Shown here: positions 1 to 10,255 of the stretch, piece by piece
Position numbering within the stretch: the stretch's first letter is position 1
How the letters are laid out: the number at the start of each line of letters is the position of its first letter
Source of the DNA: Moraxella haemolytica
GTDB taxonomy: Bacteria; Pseudomonadota; Gammaproteobacteria; Pseudomonadales; Moraxellaceae
DNA length: 64,000 nt
NCBI RefSeq assembly: GCF_030177935.1
Contig: NZ_CP089974.1
Location: forward strand, 310,001 to 374,000
Direction of reading: 5' to 3'
Made by a program: the position numbers and the translations under genes
The notes under the pieces: model-generated
What the model was told of the DNA's origin: nothing
What the model saw: the letters and a program-made list of their open reading frames with translations, nothing else
Database searches by the model: none

Positions 1-2487
1 CCAATGGTCGCCCAAACGGTCAGTGAAATGGTGGATGATATTCTTGCTAAACCTGATGGCACAAAACTGATGCTTCTAGCACCTGTTGTGCGTGAACGAA
101 AGGGCGAGCATCTTGCCCTGTTGGAGAGGTTGCAGGCACAAGGTTTTACCAAATTTCGCATTGACGGTGCGGTCTACGATGTGGACGAGCTACCCACTCT
201 TGCTAAGACGCACAAACACACCATTGAGGTGGTGGTGGATAGATTTAAGGTGCGAGATGATTTGGGTAATCGAGTGGCAGAAAGTTTGGAGACTGCCTTA
301 AGATTGGGTAATGACATTGTCATCGTCCATCATATGGACGGGGCTGATGAAGCTGTTTTGTCCGCCAAGCATTCTTGTCCTGTCTGTGATAGGGTGGTTA
401 GTGAGTTAGAGCCACGCCTTTTTAGTTTTAATAATCCTGCTGGGGCTTGCCCATCGTGTGATGGTCTGGGCAAGCGTCAGTATTTCTCTGCCGAGCGGAT
501 TGTTGCCGAGCCTGCAAAATCCATCAATCAAGGGGCAATACATGGTTGGGACAAACGCCATGCTTATTATTTTGGGCTGTTGACCACAGTCTGTACGCAT
601 TTTGGTATTGATATGGATAAGCCGTGGCAGGAATTACTCAAAAAAGAGCAAAACATCATCTTAAACGGTTCTGGCAAAGAAAAGATTGTCTTTAATTTTA
701 CCGATGAAAGGGGGCGTAAGACAACTAAGACCGTACCGTTTGAGGGGATTTTACCTTATCTAGAACGCCGTTATCATAGCACTACCAGTAACATTGTGAG
801 AGATGAGCTGGCTCAATACCTTTCGGATACTACTTGTAATGTCTGCAATGGTGTGCGTCTAAACGACATTGCTCGTCATGTCAAAGTGGACGGTCGTGGC
901 GTGGGGGATATCATTCATCTTCCCATCGGTCAGGCATGGCAATATTATGAAAATCTGCACATTAGCGGACTTAAAGGCGAGGTGGCGGATAAGATTTTTA
1001 AAGAAATTCGTGAACGGTTGGGATTTTTGACTAAGGTGGGCTTAGAATATCTAACCCTTGCTCGTTCTGCTGAGACATTGTCAGGAGGTGAGGCACAGCG
1101 AATCCGTTTGGCAAGTCAAATCGGTGCAGGGCTCATGGGAGTCATGTATGTGCTTGATGAGCCGTCCATCGGACTGCACCAAAGAGATAATGACCGTTTG
1201 TTATCCACTCTAACGCATCTTAGGGATTTGGGCAACACGGTTATTGTCGTGGAGCATGACGAAGATGCCATCTGTATGGCAGATTATATCATTGATATTG
1301 GTGTGGGAGCAGGCGTGCATGGCGGAAGAGTGATTGCTGCAGGAACGGCAGATGAAATTGCCAAAAATAATGACTCCTTAACAGGGCAGTATTTGTCAGG
1401 TAAAAAACGCATTGAAGTCCCTAAAGTTCGTCATACTGCCAAGATGGGTGAGGTCAAAAAAGGCAAAAAGACGGTATCTGAACCTTTATATATCCGTCTA
1501 GAAGGAGCAAAAGGCAACAACCTAAAAAATGTTAATCTAGAAATTCCCATCGGTGTGATGACCTGCATCACAGGTGTGTCAGGCTCTGGCAAATCTACGC
1601 TCATCAATCGTACGCTCATGCCACTATCTGCCACATACCTAAATAATGCCACGACATTAGTACCCGAAAGTTACGATAAAATCACAGGGCTTGAGCATCT
1701 TGATAAGATGGTGGATATAGACCAAAGCCCCATTGGTCGTACCCCTCGTTCTAATCCTGCTACTTATACAGGGGTGTTTACGCTCATACGAGACCTATTC
1801 ACCCAAACGCCTGAGGCAAGAGCTAGGGGATATAAAGCAGGGCGTTTTAGCTTCAATGTTAAGGGTGGTCGCTGCGAGGCTTGTCAAGGCGATGGCATGA
1901 TTAAGGTGGAAATGCACTTTTTACCCGATATGTATGTGCCGTGCGATGTCTGTGATGGTAAACGCTACAATCGTGAGACGCTAGAGGTGCATTATAAAGG
2001 CAAGTCCATCAGTCAAGTGCTAGACATGACGGTGGAAAATGCACTTAGTTTCTTTGAGGCGATTCCTGCGATTCATCGCAAATTAGAAGCACTCATGCAA
2101 GTGGGACTGGGTTATATTCAGCTTGGTCAATCTGCCACGACATTATCGGGAGGTGAAGCCCAAAGGGTGAAACTTGCCAAAGAACTTGCCAAACGAGACA
2201 CAGGGCAGACTTTATATATCCTAGATGAACCGACCACAGGACTGCATTTTCATGATATCAAAAAACTACTTGATATCCTGCACACCCTTAGAGATAAGGG
2301 TAATACGGTGGTGGTTATTGAGCATAATCTGGATGTAATTAAGACTGCTGACCATATCGTTGATTTGGGCTACGAAGGTGGTGATGGCGGTGGCATGATT
2401 GTTGCGACAGGAACGCCAGAGAAGGTGGCACAAGATGAGAAATCTCATACAGGGCGTTTTTTAAAAGGTGTGCTTGAAAAGGGATAA
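1..2487 (+). CDS. uvrA: UvrABC system protein A (3' part; gene starts before the window)
   Basis: Damage-recognition ATPase of nucleotide excision repair; it works as a dimer, loads UvrB on damaged DNA and is cytoplasmic. The reading frame is open from base 1, so the N-terminal roughly 115 residues, including the first Walker A, are missing. Counting from the Met at base 4, a first zinc site is seen at C125/C128/C149/C152. The first ABC signature LSGGEAQR lies near residue 359, followed by DEPS. The second Walker [10 protein letters not shown] lies near residue 525, a second zinc site CEACQGDG near 624, and a second LSGGEAQR with DEPTTGLH near the C-terminus. The two half ABC ATPases with inserted zinc modules are diagnostic of UvrA. 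It stands alone here, with ssb next on the same strand after about 270 bp. Confidence 0.98.
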   Translation, partial: PMVAQTVSEMVDDILAKPDGTKLMLLAPVVRERKGEHLALLERLQAQGFTKFRIDGAVYDVDELPTLAKTHKHTIEVVVDRFKVRDDLGNRVAESLETALRLGNDIVIVHHMDGADEAVLSAKHSCPVCDRVVSELEPRLFSFNNPAGACPSCDGLGKRQYFSAERIVAEPAKSINQGAIHGWDKRHAYYFGLLTTVCTHFGIDMDKPWQELLKKEQNIILNGSGKEKIVFNFTDERGRKTTKTVPFEGILPYLERRYHSTTSNIVRDELAQYLSDTTCNVCNGVRLNDIARHVKVDGRGVGDIIHLPIGQAWQYYENLHISGLKGEVADKIFKEIRERLGFLTKVGLEYLTLARSAETLSGGEAQRIRLASQIGAGLMGVMYVLDEPSIGLHQRDNDRLLSTLTHLRDLGNTVIVVEHDEDAICMADYIIDIGVGAGVHGGRVIAAGTADEIAKNNDSLTGQYLSGKKRIEVPKVRHTAKMGEVKKGKKTVSEPLYIRLEGAKGNNLKNVNLEIPIGVMTCITGVSGSGKSTLINRTLMPLSATYLNNATTLVPESYDKITGLEHLDKMVDIDQSPIGRTPRSNPATYTGVFTLIRDLFTQTPEARARGYKAGRFSFNVKGGRCEACQGDGMIKVEMHFLPDMYVPCDVCDGKRYNRETLEVHYKGKSISQVLDMTVENALSFFEAIPAIHRKLEALMQVGLGYIQLGQSATTLSGGEAQRVKLAKELAKRDTGQTLYILDEPTTGLHFHDIKKLLDILHTLRDKGNTVVVIEHNLDVIKTADHIVDLGYEGGDGGGMIVATGTPEKVAQDEKSHTGRFLKGVLEKG

Positions 2488-2756
2488 GTAGCAAAATTTT
2501 TGATGGTTGATTGTGCATCTGATGACGGTAGCGATGATGATTTATGCTATCGTCATGATGGAGCAAAAACATGATGGGTGTTTGATTAAATTTGCTACCA
2601 TGAAAGCAAATTCCCAAAGATGTACAAGGCGAGCAAAAAAAGACTGGTAATTTTGCGAAATTTTCGTTAAAGTAGGCATACAGGCTTAGTTGAATAACAA
2701 GAATGGTCTGTGTAATAGGTGTTTTATATTTATATTAGTTAATGATAGAGTAGCTT

Positions 2757-3491
2757 ATGAGTAGTGTGAATAAGGTAATCATTGTTGGTCGCTTGGGCAA
2801 TGACCCAGAAGTGCGTTCTTTTCAAAATGGCGGCGGCGTTACGAATATTTCAGTAGCGACAAGCGAGCGTTGGACAGATAAAAATACAGGCGATCGTAAA
2901 GAGCAGACAGAATGGCATCGCATCAGTCTCTTTAACCGCTTGGGAGAGATTGCAGCTCAGTACTTGCGTAAAGGCAGTATGGTTTATATTGAAGGTAGCC
3001 TACAGACTCGTAAATACACAGATTCACAAGGCATTGAGCGATATAGCACAGAGATTCGTGCGTCAGAGATGCGTATGCTAAGCTCAAATAATGAGCAAGG
3101 TGGCTTTGGAGGCAATCAAGGCGGTTTTGGTAATAACTATAACGGCGGTAACAACTACGGCAATCAAGGTGGCTACCAAAACCAAAATAACCAACAGTGG
3201 GGCAATAACCAAAATCGTAATTTTAATAATAATTACAACCAAGATTACCCACAGGCAAATCAGGGTTTTGGTAATCAGGGCAATCCGAATGCTCAATATC
3301 AAAATGGATTTGCCAACCAAGCCAATCAGGGCGGACAGCCACCAATTCAAAGTCCAAACGCCAATCAAAACAACATGGCACAAAACAATTCTTTTGGTAC
3401 GCCTAGTATGGCAAAACCAGAATCCACACCACCTGCTGCCAGTAAGCCAACACCTTCTACGGTGGTGGCAGATGATGACATGCCGTTTTAA
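2757..3491 (+). CDS. ssb: Single-stranded DNA-binding protein, long linker
   Basis: Binds ssDNA during replication, repair and recombination and recruits partners through its C-terminal tip. Residues 1 to about 110 form the OB fold, starting with [20 protein letters not shown]. Residues about 112-235 are a low-complexity linker rich in Asn, Gly and Gln, and the acidic tip DDDMPF is intact. At 244 residues it is longer than the 178 of E. coli SSB; the extra length is all linker, as in other Moraxellaceae. uvrA-ssb adjacency is also known in enterobacteria, although there the two are divergent. A hairpin terminator follows at once. Confidence 0.97.
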   Translation: MSSVNKVIIVGRLGNDPEVRSFQNGGGVTNISVATSERWTDKNTGDRKEQTEWHRISLFNRLGEIAAQYLRKGSMVYIEGSLQTRKYTDSQGIERYSTEIRASEMRMLSSNNEQGGFGGNQGGFGNNYNGGNNYGNQGGYQNQNNQQWGNNQNRNFNNNYNQDYPQANQGFGNQGNPNAQYQNGFANQANQGGQPPIQSPNANQNNMAQNNSFGTPSMAKPESTPPAASKPTPSTVVADDDMPF

Positions 3492-3520
3492 TTCATCAAG
3501 ACTGGCAGTAATAACAAAAA

Positions 3521-3550
3521 AAAACAGCTGTATTTCAGCTGTTTTTTGTT
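3521..3550 (+). terminator. Intrinsic terminator after ssb
   Basis: The 10-bp stem AAAACAGCTG (3521-3530) pairs with CAGCTGTTTT (3536-3545) around a 5-nt loop and is followed by further T residues. It lies 30 bp after the ssb stop codon. Confidence 0.85.
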
Positions 3551-3650
3551 TTTGGATACCTTTTTGATAATATGATTGCTTTGTGGGTGTCACAAACCTT
3601 TGGTGGTTGAGTGCTGATTATGCGTTCGTTTAAACGCATAAATTAAGACA

Positions 3651-4793
3651 TTAGCGGAAAATATGTGGCACAAAAAGACTGGTATCCTTGGTGATGGCAG
3701 TATAATCTTCTCTTACGCCAATGCCTGCTGCACCATGCCCAACAATCCAGCTGCCAACTAAAGTATGCATGGTTTGACCTTGATTGTTGGTAAAGGTGGG
3801 TAGGGCGTGTGCTTGCTGATAGACATGACCTTCTTTGCCATAAATACCCTCAGTTTGCTCGGTTTTATTATCATGATACAGTGTGATATTTGCCCCTTCA
3901 CGGGAAAAAAAGGGTTTTTTGACATAATTGCCACCAAGCATTTTTTCATCAAGATAAGCAGGCAGTAGATTTGGGTGATTGGGGAATAGCTCCCATAGTA
4001 CAGCAAGCAGAGCTTTGTTGCTAAACAGTAGTTTATAAGCAGGTTCGATAAACTGGGTGCTACTGTTTGCAATGTACTGTCCAAACTCTTCTTCAACAAG
4101 CCACTCCCAAGGGTATAATTTGAACAGCTGATGAATGGAGTTTTCTTGTAGATCTACGAATGCTTTATCATGATGGCGATAACCAATGTCGTGAATATCA
4201 ATAAACTGTGTATCAAGACCTGCCTGTATCGCCACATCTTGTAGGTAGCGAGTGGTAATGTAGTCTTCTTGATTACCGGCAACAGCAGTAAAGTATAATG
4301 GATGCTCACTTTTTAGGGCTTGAAATTCCACCAAAAGACGCTCGTGAATGCTGTTGAATTGGTCAGCGTCAGACAGCTCGCTACCTCGTGCTTGTAGCCA
4401 ATACCACTGTGCCACGCTACCTTCAAAAAGTGATGTGGGTGTGTCGGCATTGTACTCATACATTTTGGGTGGATTGGTGCCATCATAGCATAAATCAAAG
4501 CGACCATAGAGAGTTGGCAGGCGTGCCTTAAAACTCTGTTCAATTAAGGTGGCGGTGTGATCATTGATGCCCAATTTATCATAATCGCCTGTTTGTATGA
4601 TGTGATTGGTGGCAGCAAAGTACATACGATGTAGGTCTTCGGTAACACGCTCAAGCTCATCAATCTGCGACTCGCTAAACACATAACACGCATCTTCTTG
4701 CCAGTAGTTGCCATCAACACTGTGGTAATCAAAGCCGATGCGATTCATCTCATCTTGCCAGTTGGGGCGTGGGGTGATACTGATGCGTTTCAC
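3651..4793 (-). CDS. Glutathionylspermidine synthase-like ATP-grasp protein (YgiC family)
   Basis: The 380 residues match the C-terminal synthetase-type (pre-ATP-grasp plus ATP-grasp) fold of glutathionylspermidine synthase found in YgiC/YjfC proteins. Recognisable segments are YGRFDLCYDG, the YEYNADTPTSL block, YPWEWLVEEEFG and KPFFSREGANI; the last lies in the ATP-grasp nucleotide region. The amidase domain of bifunctional Gsp synthase is absent. The true substrate of this stand-alone family is not established. The start is GTG and overlaps the stop of the upstream lipoprotein gene by four bases (GTGA), indicating translational coupling, as in the ygiB-ygiC pair of E. coli. Confidence 0.88.
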   Translation of the reverse strand: MKRISITPRPNWQDEMNRIGFDYHSVDGNYWQEDACYVFSESQIDELERVTEDLHRMYFAATNHIIQTGDYDKLGINDHTATLIEQSFKARLPTLYGRFDLCYDGTNPPKMYEYNADTPTSLFEGSVAQWYWLQARGSELSDADQFNSIHERLLVEFQALKSEHPLYFTAVAGNQEDYITTRYLQDVAIQAGLDTQFIDIHDIGYRHHDKAFVDLQENSIHQLFKLYPWEWLVEEEFGQYIANSSTQFIEPAYKLLFSNKALLAVLWELFPNHPNLLPAYLDEKMLGGNYVKKPFFSREGANITLYHDNKTEQTEGIYGKEGHVYQQAHALPTFTNNQGQTMHTLVGSWIVGHGAAGIGVREDYTAITKDTSLFVPHIFR

Positions 4794-5428
4794 GAGGTTG
4801 CCCCAACGCTTGAGCTTGAAGCACTGTTGCCAAAGCCGCCACGAGTTGTGCCATCTTGGTTCTGAGCTTGGGGACTTTGATAATTTTGTGTGCTTTGGGC
4901 GGCACTTTGGCGAGTGCCTGTGTTTTGATTGCCGGTAGCATTATTGGCATTGGCGGTGTTGGTATTTGTACGATTGACTGGTTGCTGTGTGGTGGTTGGT
5001 GTCTGAGAGGCACGAGATGCGTCCGCCACTCGGTTGTTGGCGGCTTTGGTTGCAAGGTAGCCTGCCGCTGCACCTGCCGCTGCTCCCGCCAGCAAAGCCG
5101 TACCAGCACCCATGCCATCTTGTGCTTCGCTTGTTGTAGCTTGTTCATCGACCTGCTCTTGGGGTAGTATTCCTGTTGCTTGTGCTTCTAGTTCGGCAGC
5201 AGCGGTATTCACGGCTTCTGCTTGTTGGCGTGCTTGGGCGGCAGCTAGGCGTGCTTGGGCTTCAGCAAGCTCTCGTTCAGCGTCTGCCAATAATTGCTCA
5301 TTGGTTTTTGGGGTATCGTTTGGAGCTGGATAGCAGGCACTAAGCCCAATGGCACTGGCACCTAGTAGAACAAGTGAGATGTGAGAGGACTTGCGAGACT
5401 TTCTAGAAAGTGGGACGGTGTTTGACAT
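4790..5428 (-). CDS. YgiB-like (DUF1190-related) lipoprotein
   Basis: Probable outer-membrane or periplasmic lipoprotein of unknown function. The N-terminus has a basic stretch, a hydrophobic segment and a lipobox LSAC with lipidated Cys at residue 32. Residues about 42-90 are an Ala/Glu/Gln-rich probable coiled coil. A small-residue segment with GAAAGAAAGYL near residues 110-125 resembles a glycine zipper, and the rest is Asn/Thr/Gln-rich. The C-terminal TRGGFGNSASSS resembles the conserved tail of E. coli YgiB. Position directly upstream of, and overlapping, the ygiC-like gene supports the YgiB assignment; sequence resemblance elsewhere is weak. Confidence 0.7.
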   Translation of the reverse strand: MSNTVPLSRKSRKSSHISLVLLGASAIGLSACYPAPNDTPKTNEQLLADAERELAEAQARLAAAQARQQAEAVNTAAAELEAQATGILPQEQVDEQATTSEAQDGMGAGTALLAGAAAGAAAGYLATKAANNRVADASRASQTPTTTQQPVNRTNTNTANANNATGNQNTGTRQSAAQSTQNYQSPQAQNQDGTTRGGFGNSASSSSVGATS

Positions 5429-5601
5429 TAACTTTTGACCTCGGTTTAATTGAATAAATGATTAAAATTGATAATATCATACGAAGAATAATATCGTATA
5501 GTTAATAATATTATGCGGATAAATGAATGATTTTACAAGAATTTTTTGCATCAAAAAAATTGCTTGTTTTTGGTAGGTATATTCCCCAATTGGTCAAGTC
5601 G

Positions 5602-5610
5602 TGATATAAT
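5602..5610 (+). promoter_or_regulatory. Extended -10 promoter of ccmCDE
   Basis: TGATATAAT is a perfect extended -10 element; no convincing -35 is seen, as is common for such promoters. Transcription would start near 5616, so the ATG at 5622 would be almost at the 5' end of the mRNA. This favours the ATG at 5667 as the ccmC start. Confidence 0.55.
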
Positions 5611-5666
5611 TTAGGTGATTTATGGTCAGTATTTTGATTTCTTTATCCAATCAAGTGGTAATTCCC

Positions 5667-6470
5667 ATGTCTGATAACACTCGCAATAGAGGTGTGCAAA
5701 CAGGTTTTTTTGGTCGTCTGTGGCAAGGTTTTTTGACGACAGTTGGCACAGAGCGGTTCTTTCATATTTTTTCACCATGGGTGAAATGGCTGTCTGTGAT
5801 TGCAGTAGTGCTGTTGGGTGTGGGAACGGTTTGGGGTCTGGGTTTTGCACCACCTGACTATCTACAGGGCAACAGCTATCGCATCATCTTTATTCATGTG
5901 CCGGCGGCCAGTCTTGCGATGAGTATTTATTTTGCTTTGGCAGCACTTGGTGTGATTTTTTTGGTATGGAAAATCAAAACTGCCAACATTGTCGCCCAAG
6001 CCATTGCCCCTATTGGATTCATTTTTTGTGTGCTAAGTTTGCTGACTGGCTCTATCTGGGGCAAGCCCACTTGGGGTACTTATTGGGTGTGGGACGCACG
6101 CTTAACCAGTATGCTTATTTTGGCGTTTTTGTATGTGGGTGTTATGGCGTTATTCTCCGCTTTTGAACATAGCCAAAACCGTGGTAAGGCAGCAGCAATC
6201 TTATCCGTTGTGGGGGCGGTTAATTTACCCATCATCAAATATTCGGTGGAGTGGTGGAATACCTTGCATCAAGGGGCGACTTTTACCATCACCAACGCCC
6301 CAAAGATGTCGCCAAGTATGTGGGTGCCACTATTGGTGATGCTACTTGGTATGTATTTTTTGGTGGCGGCACTTGCCATCTATCGTACCAACTCTTTGAT
6401 TTTATCCCGTGAATATAATAAAGCATGGGTACAAAAACTACTCAACAAGCCAGCAAACCATTCATCATAA
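5667..6470 (+). CDS. ccmC: Heme exporter / heme handling protein CcmC
   Basis: Inner-membrane protein of cytochrome c maturation system I that presents heme to CcmE on the periplasmic side. It has six hydrophobic segments and the tryptophan-rich heme-handling motif WGTYWVWDARLTS, plus the family segments QGNSYRIIFIHVPAA and YSVEWWNTLHQG. The start at 5667 (267 aa) is preferred over the in-frame ATG at 5622 (282 aa) because a likely promoter lies at 5602-5610; the Shine-Dalgarno sequence is weak for both. It is followed by ccmD after 11 bp and then ccmE. ccmA, ccmB and ccmF-H are not adjacent and must lie elsewhere if present. Confidence 0.93.
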   Translation: MSDNTRNRGVQTGFFGRLWQGFLTTVGTERFFHIFSPWVKWLSVIAVVLLGVGTVWGLGFAPPDYLQGNSYRIIFIHVPAASLAMSIYFALAALGVIFLVWKIKTANIVAQAIAPIGFIFCVLSLLTGSIWGKPTWGTYWVWDARLTSMLILAFLYVGVMALFSAFEHSQNRGKAAAILSVVGAVNLPIIKYSVEWWNTLHQGATFTITNAPKMSPSMWVPLLVMLLGMYFLVAALAIYRTNSLILSREYNKAWVQKLLNKPANHSS

Positions 6471-6481
6471 GGTAGCAAGCG

Positions 6482-6721
6482 ATGACACCATATTTTTCAA
6501 CTTTTAGTGATTTGATTGATATGCAGGGGCATGGTGCATTTGTATGGCTGTGCTATGGCATTACTTTTTTATCGCTCGTTGCACTGATTATCTATGTCAT
6601 CTCTGAACGCAAAAACACTTTAATTAGGCTAAAGCGACAATCAGGATCTCATCAAAAAAATGATCGCCTAACCAATAAACAACGAAAGGCACTGGGTAAT
6701 CAGCACGCTAGCCAATCCTGA
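6482..6721 (+). CDS. ccmD: Heme exporter protein CcmD
   Basis: Small single-span membrane protein (79 aa) that helps release holo-CcmE from the CcmABC complex. Residues about 19-42 form the membrane helix (GAFVWLCYGITFLSLVALI), followed by a basic cytoplasmic tail rich in Lys, Arg and Gln, the usual CcmD layout. Sequence conservation in this family is low; the assignment rests on the topology and on the position between ccmC and ccmE. Confidence 0.85.
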   Translation: MTPYFSTFSDLIDMQGHGAFVWLCYGITFLSLVALIIYVISERKNTLIRLKRQSGSHQKNDRLTNKQRKALGNQHASQS

Positions 6722-6772
6722 TTTTTAAGTGCGATAGCAATACAAACAGACAATCCAAAAAAAGATACCGTC

Positions 6773-7279
6773 ATGAACAATGTAAGACAAAAAAAACTGA
6801 TGTGGGTGATTGCCATGCTTATTGGGACAATCATTGCAGTTGGGCTGATTTTATACGCCATTCGCCAGCAGACTGACTATTATTTTGATCCGACTGCCAT
6901 CGCCACAGGGCAAGCTCCTGAAGCAAAGCGTATTCGTGCAGGTGGTATGGTGGTGGCAGGTAGTGTCAAGCGAGACCCAGTCGATCAGCTAAACATTCAG
7001 TTTCAGATCACTGACTACAAAAAAATCGTGCCTGTAACCTATCGTGGGGTTTTGCCTGATTTGTTTGCCGAAAACTCTGGTATTGTGGCAACAGGCGAGT
7101 TAAAAAATGGTGTCTTTGTGGCGTCAGAAGTGCTTGCTAAGCATGATGAAAACTATATGCCGCCAGAAGTAGCAAAATCTCTCAAGCAAGAACACGCAGC
7201 ACAAGGCACGGATGTCAGCGGTGAACAGTTCACACCTGCTGCACCAATGAGTGAGATTGATGGGCGATCAAGTGATTAA
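6773..7279 (+). CDS. ccmE: Cytochrome c maturation heme chaperone CcmE
   Basis: Periplasmic, membrane-anchored heme chaperone that binds heme covalently and passes it to the CcmF/H ligase. One N-terminal transmembrane anchor (residues about 10-30) is followed by an OB-fold beta barrel. The heme attachment motif [13 protein letters not shown] gives His124 as the covalent ligand and Tyr128 as the axial ligand. The length of 168 aa is normal. It is the last gene of ccmCDE; a bidirectional terminator separates it from convergent metQ. Confidence 0.96.
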   Translation: MNNVRQKKLMWVIAMLIGTIIAVGLILYAIRQQTDYYFDPTAIATGQAPEAKRIRAGGMVVAGSVKRDPVDQLNIQFQITDYKKIVPVTYRGVLPDLFAENSGIVATGELKNGVFVASEVLAKHDENYMPPEVAKSLKQEHAAQGTDVSGEQFTPAAPMSEIDGRSSD

Positions 7280-7354
7280 ACATAATGTTTGGCATTCTTT
7301 GATGATTAGATATTGGCTGCCTTCAACAATTTGATTTACCTAAATCATTTAAAT

Positions 7355-7390
7355 AAACCCCTTTGAGCAATGAATACTCAAAGGGGTTTT
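7355..7390. terminator. Bidirectional terminator between ccmE and metQ
   Basis: The 13-bp stem AAACCCCTTTGAG (7355-7367) pairs with CTCAAAGGGGTTT (7377-7389). A T run follows on the plus strand, and an A-rich flank gives T residues on the minus strand. It can serve both convergent genes. Confidence 0.85.
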
Positions 7391-7409
7391 GCTTGGGATA
7401 AGGCTTGAA

Positions 7410-8234
7410 TTACCAGCCTTTAACCACGCCGTCTTTAAATTGTTTTTTCGCTTCAGCTTCCACTTCATCAGTTTGATAGGCTTTAACGAAGTTTTGTACC
7501 GCCTCTGAATCTTTATTATCGCTACGAGCCACGATGATATTGACATACGGTGAATCTTTAGCCTCAACAAAGATGCCGTCTTGAGCGGTTAAGCCTGCCT
7601 GACCTGCATAGTTGTTATTAACAACTGCTAGGGCAACATCATCTAGAGCACGAGCTGCCACAGAAGTATCCACTTCTTTGATGACTAAATTTTTTGGGTT
7701 TTCAATGATGTCTAGCGATGTTGAAAGTAGGTTGGTGTTGTCTTTTAGCTTGATCAGACCTTGTTTTTCAAGCAAAATTAACGCACGAGCTAGGTTTGAT
7801 GGGTCGTTTGGTACAGCGATGGTTGCACCGTCTTGTAACTCATCAAGTGATTTGATTTTTTTAGAATAGCCAGCCAATGGATATACGAAAGTATTGCCCA
7901 CGATTTCAAGGTTGGTCAGTCCTTTTTTCTTGCTGTCTTCGTCAAGATAAGGTTTGTGTTGCATGGCGTTGGCATCTAGATCGCCTTTGGAGACAGCTTC
8001 GTTTGGTAAGGCGTAGTCGTTGAATTCAACATATTCAACAGTCAGACCGTATTTTTCTTTGGCGACTTTAGCAGCTACTTCTGCCACAGCGTGTTCAGGA
8101 CCGCTCATTACGCCTACTTTAATGGTTTGAGCGTCAGCAGGGGCGGATTGCTCAGCTTGTCTGTCGTTGCCACAACCGACCAATGCGATGCTAGAAGCTA
8201 GGATGCACAGTCCAAAAAATTTATTTAATTTCAT
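7410..8234 (-). CDS. metQ: MetQ/NlpA-family methionine-binding lipoprotein
   Basis: Substrate-binding lipoprotein of the MetNIQ ABC importer for methionine. It has a signal peptide with lipobox LVGC (Cys21). The body holds the NlpA-family segments VGVMSGPEHAVAEVAAKVA, YVEFNDYALPNEA, ANAMQHKPYLD and AVPNDPSNLARAL. Its length of 274 aa is typical. It is the third gene of metN-metI-metQ, 169 bp after metI, with its own ribosome-binding site (AGGGTAA). The substrate is inferred from family and operon; related NlpA proteins can favour other amino acids. Confidence 0.93.
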   Translation of the reverse strand: MKLNKFFGLCILASSIALVGCGNDRQAEQSAPADAQTIKVGVMSGPEHAVAEVAAKVAKEKYGLTVEYVEFNDYALPNEAVSKGDLDANAMQHKPYLDEDSKKKGLTNLEIVGNTFVYPLAGYSKKIKSLDELQDGATIAVPNDPSNLARALILLEKQGLIKLKDNTNLLSTSLDIIENPKNLVIKEVDTSVAARALDDVALAVVNNNYAGQAGLTAQDGIFVEAKDSPYVNIIVARSDNKDSEAVQNFVKAYQTDEVEAEAKKQFKDGVVKGW

Positions 8235-8403
8235 GATGATTACCCTGTATGGTAAAATGGATGATGATAAAAATGCCTATAAAAAAATAACATTTTGGCA
8301 TATTAAACCACAAATCGCCAATGCAATTCAATATGCAATGAAGAAAAGTTTAATCATTTAGTTATTCTTTTTTGGAATATGTTATTTGATGGATTATTGT
8401 CAA

Positions 8404-9093
8404 TCAGCGGTGATCAACCCGTGTCGCCAAAGCATCACCTAATTTTTGGCAAATCATGACAATCGCAACAATGATGATGGTTGCAATCCATTTAACATAA
8501 ACCATGCCACGATGCTCGCCGTAGCTGATGGCAAGATTACCCAGTCCACCACCACCGACCACACCTGCCATCGCTGAATAACCAATGAGTGTAACGAGTG
8601 TTAAAGTGATGGCATTGATAATCATGGGCAGGCTTTCTGGCAGATAGTATTTGCTGATAACCTGCCAATGTGTTGCCCCCATTGATTGTGCTGCTTCGGT
8701 CAGCCCTGTGGGAATTTCAGCAAGTGCGTTAGCGGTTAGGCGTGCCATAAAGGGAATGGCGGCGGCACTTAATGGGACGATGGCAGCGGTTGTGCCAAGC
8801 GTTGTTCCTACCAAAAAGCGTGTTACAGGCATCAATACAATAAGCAAGATAATAAATGGCACAGAGCGACCAATGTTGATGATGGCATCAAGCAGGCGAA
8901 ACAAAGCTATGTTTTGTAGAATTCTTCCTTTGCCTGTTAAGAATGCCACAAAACCAAATGGCACACCCACCAGCACGGCGATCAAAGTTGCCACCAGACC
9001 CATATAGATGGTCTCATAGGTGGATTGAGCGACCATCTGCCACATCTTGGGGTGTAGCTCGGTCATAAAATCGGTATAAATCTTATCCCACAT
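8404..9093 (-). CDS. metI: Methionine ABC transporter permease MetI
   Basis: Inner-membrane permease subunit of MetNIQ. It has five or six hydrophobic segments and the permease coupling region with [22 protein letters not shown] (EAA motif, near residues 133-154). The length of 229 aa is close to the 217 of E. coli MetI. It overlaps the 3' end of metN by 11 bp, so the two are probably translated together. Confidence 0.95.
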   Translation of the reverse strand: MWDKIYTDFMTELHPKMWQMVAQSTYETIYMGLVATLIAVLVGVPFGFVAFLTGKGRILQNIALFRLLDAIINIGRSVPFIILLIVLMPVTRFLVGTTLGTTAAIVPLSAAAIPFMARLTANALAEIPTGLTEAAQSMGATHWQVISKYYLPESLPMIINAITLTLVTLIGYSAMAGVVGGGGLGNLAISYGEHRGMVYVKWIATIIIVAIVMICQKLGDALATRVDHR

Positions 9094-10144
9094 AACCCAA
9101 AACCTCCAAACCTACACCGTGTGCCGTCAAGTATTCATTTGCCTGCATGATGGCGGTTGAACTACCCATTAACTCGGCAATGGTAAAACCAAATTTCACA
9201 CCACCTACATAATCCATCTGCGAAGTTAAGATGCTAAATTCTACACCAAACTGCTTACTCGCTTGCGAAAACAACGGCGAGTCCACAGAGTTGCCACTAA
9301 ATTCGTATTTCACCACAGGATAAGCGGTATCATGACTGGGTTTGGTGTGTAGCTTTGCTAAGAACTCGTCGGGCAATCCTAGATGAAAGGTGGAATCAAT
9401 GAATGTTTTGGCGACTTGTGTTTTTGGATTGGCAAAAATCTCGCTTACTTTGCCTTGCTCTATTAGCATGCCTTTGTCAATCACTGCCACTTTATCGCAG
9501 ATGCGTTTGACCACATCCATTTCATGCGTGATGAGCAAAATGGTGATGCCAAGCGTTTTATTGATATGCTTTAATAATGCTAAGATGGTTTGTGTGGTAG
9601 CAGGGTCTAAAGCGGAAGTTGCTTCATCGCACAGCAACACTTTAGGGTCTGATGCCAAAGCTCGTGCGATGGCGACTCGCTGTTTTTGACCGCCTGACAG
9701 ATTGGCAGGATAGGTGTCGTGCTTATCGTTTAATCCGACAAGTTGGGTCAGCTCGCCCACTTTTTGGCGAATCATACTTTTGGGCGTGCCTGATAGTTCA
9801 AGTGGTAGGGCAATGTTCTCAAAGACTGTGCGAGAGTGCAACAAGTTGAAATGCTGAAAAATCATGCCAATCTTTCGTCTTGCCTTGATTAGCTCAGCTT
9901 CAGATAAGTTGGTCAGCACTACGCCATCAACCGTTACTGTACCTGAGCTTGGTCGCTCTAGTAAGTTGACGCAACGGATGAGAGTGGACTTACCTGCCCC
10001 TGATGAACCGATGATGCCAAAAATCTCGCCTTGCTTAATCGTAAGATCGGTTGGCTGTACGGCGGTGAAGCTGGTGGACTGCCCATCTTTTTGAATGTGA
10101 AATACCTTGCTGACTTGGTGCAACTGTATCATAGATGTGGTCAT
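9083..10144 (-). CDS. metN: Methionine import ATP-binding protein MetN
   Basis: ABC ATPase driving methionine import. It has Walker [11 protein letters not shown]-loop MIFQHFNLL, signature LSGGQKQR, Walker [14 protein letters not shown] and the H-loop LITHEMDV. The C-terminal roughly 80 residues form the NIL regulatory domain that senses intracellular methionine. The start is uncertain: the open frame runs back to 10195, but those residues do not look like MetN. ATG 10144 (353 aa) or ATG 10132, directly before [10 protein letters not shown], is more likely; no strong Shine-Dalgarno decides between them. Confidence 0.94.
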   Translation of the reverse strand: MTTSMIQLHQVSKVFHIQKDGQSTSFTAVQPTDLTIKQGEIFGIIGSSGAGKSTLIRCVNLLERPSSGTVTVDGVVLTNLSEAELIKARRKIGMIFQHFNLLHSRTVFENIALPLELSGTPKSMIRQKVGELTQLVGLNDKHDTYPANLSGGQKQRVAIARALASDPKVLLCDEATSALDPATTQTILALLKHINKTLGITILLITHEMDVVKRICDKVAVIDKGMLIEQGKVSEIFANPKTQVAKTFIDSTFHLGLPDEFLAKLHTKPSHDTAYPVVKYEFSGNSVDSPLFSQASKQFGVEFSILTSQMDYVGGVKFGFTIAELMGSSTAIMQANEYLTAHGVGLEVLGYVG

Positions 10145-10255
10145 AAGTGATGAAATATTGTCAATAAAATCAATAAAAACTGTGCAAAACCACATAGTAT
10201 AGCACAGTTTTTGATTTGGCGACTGTATCTGTGTTGGGTGTTGAAAGGGTCATCA

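Noticed and set aside
3084-3593. Long open frames on both strands within ssb
   Set aside because: They are by-products of the repetitive Asn/Gln/Gly linker codons; their translations are low-complexity Ile/Val/Thr runs.
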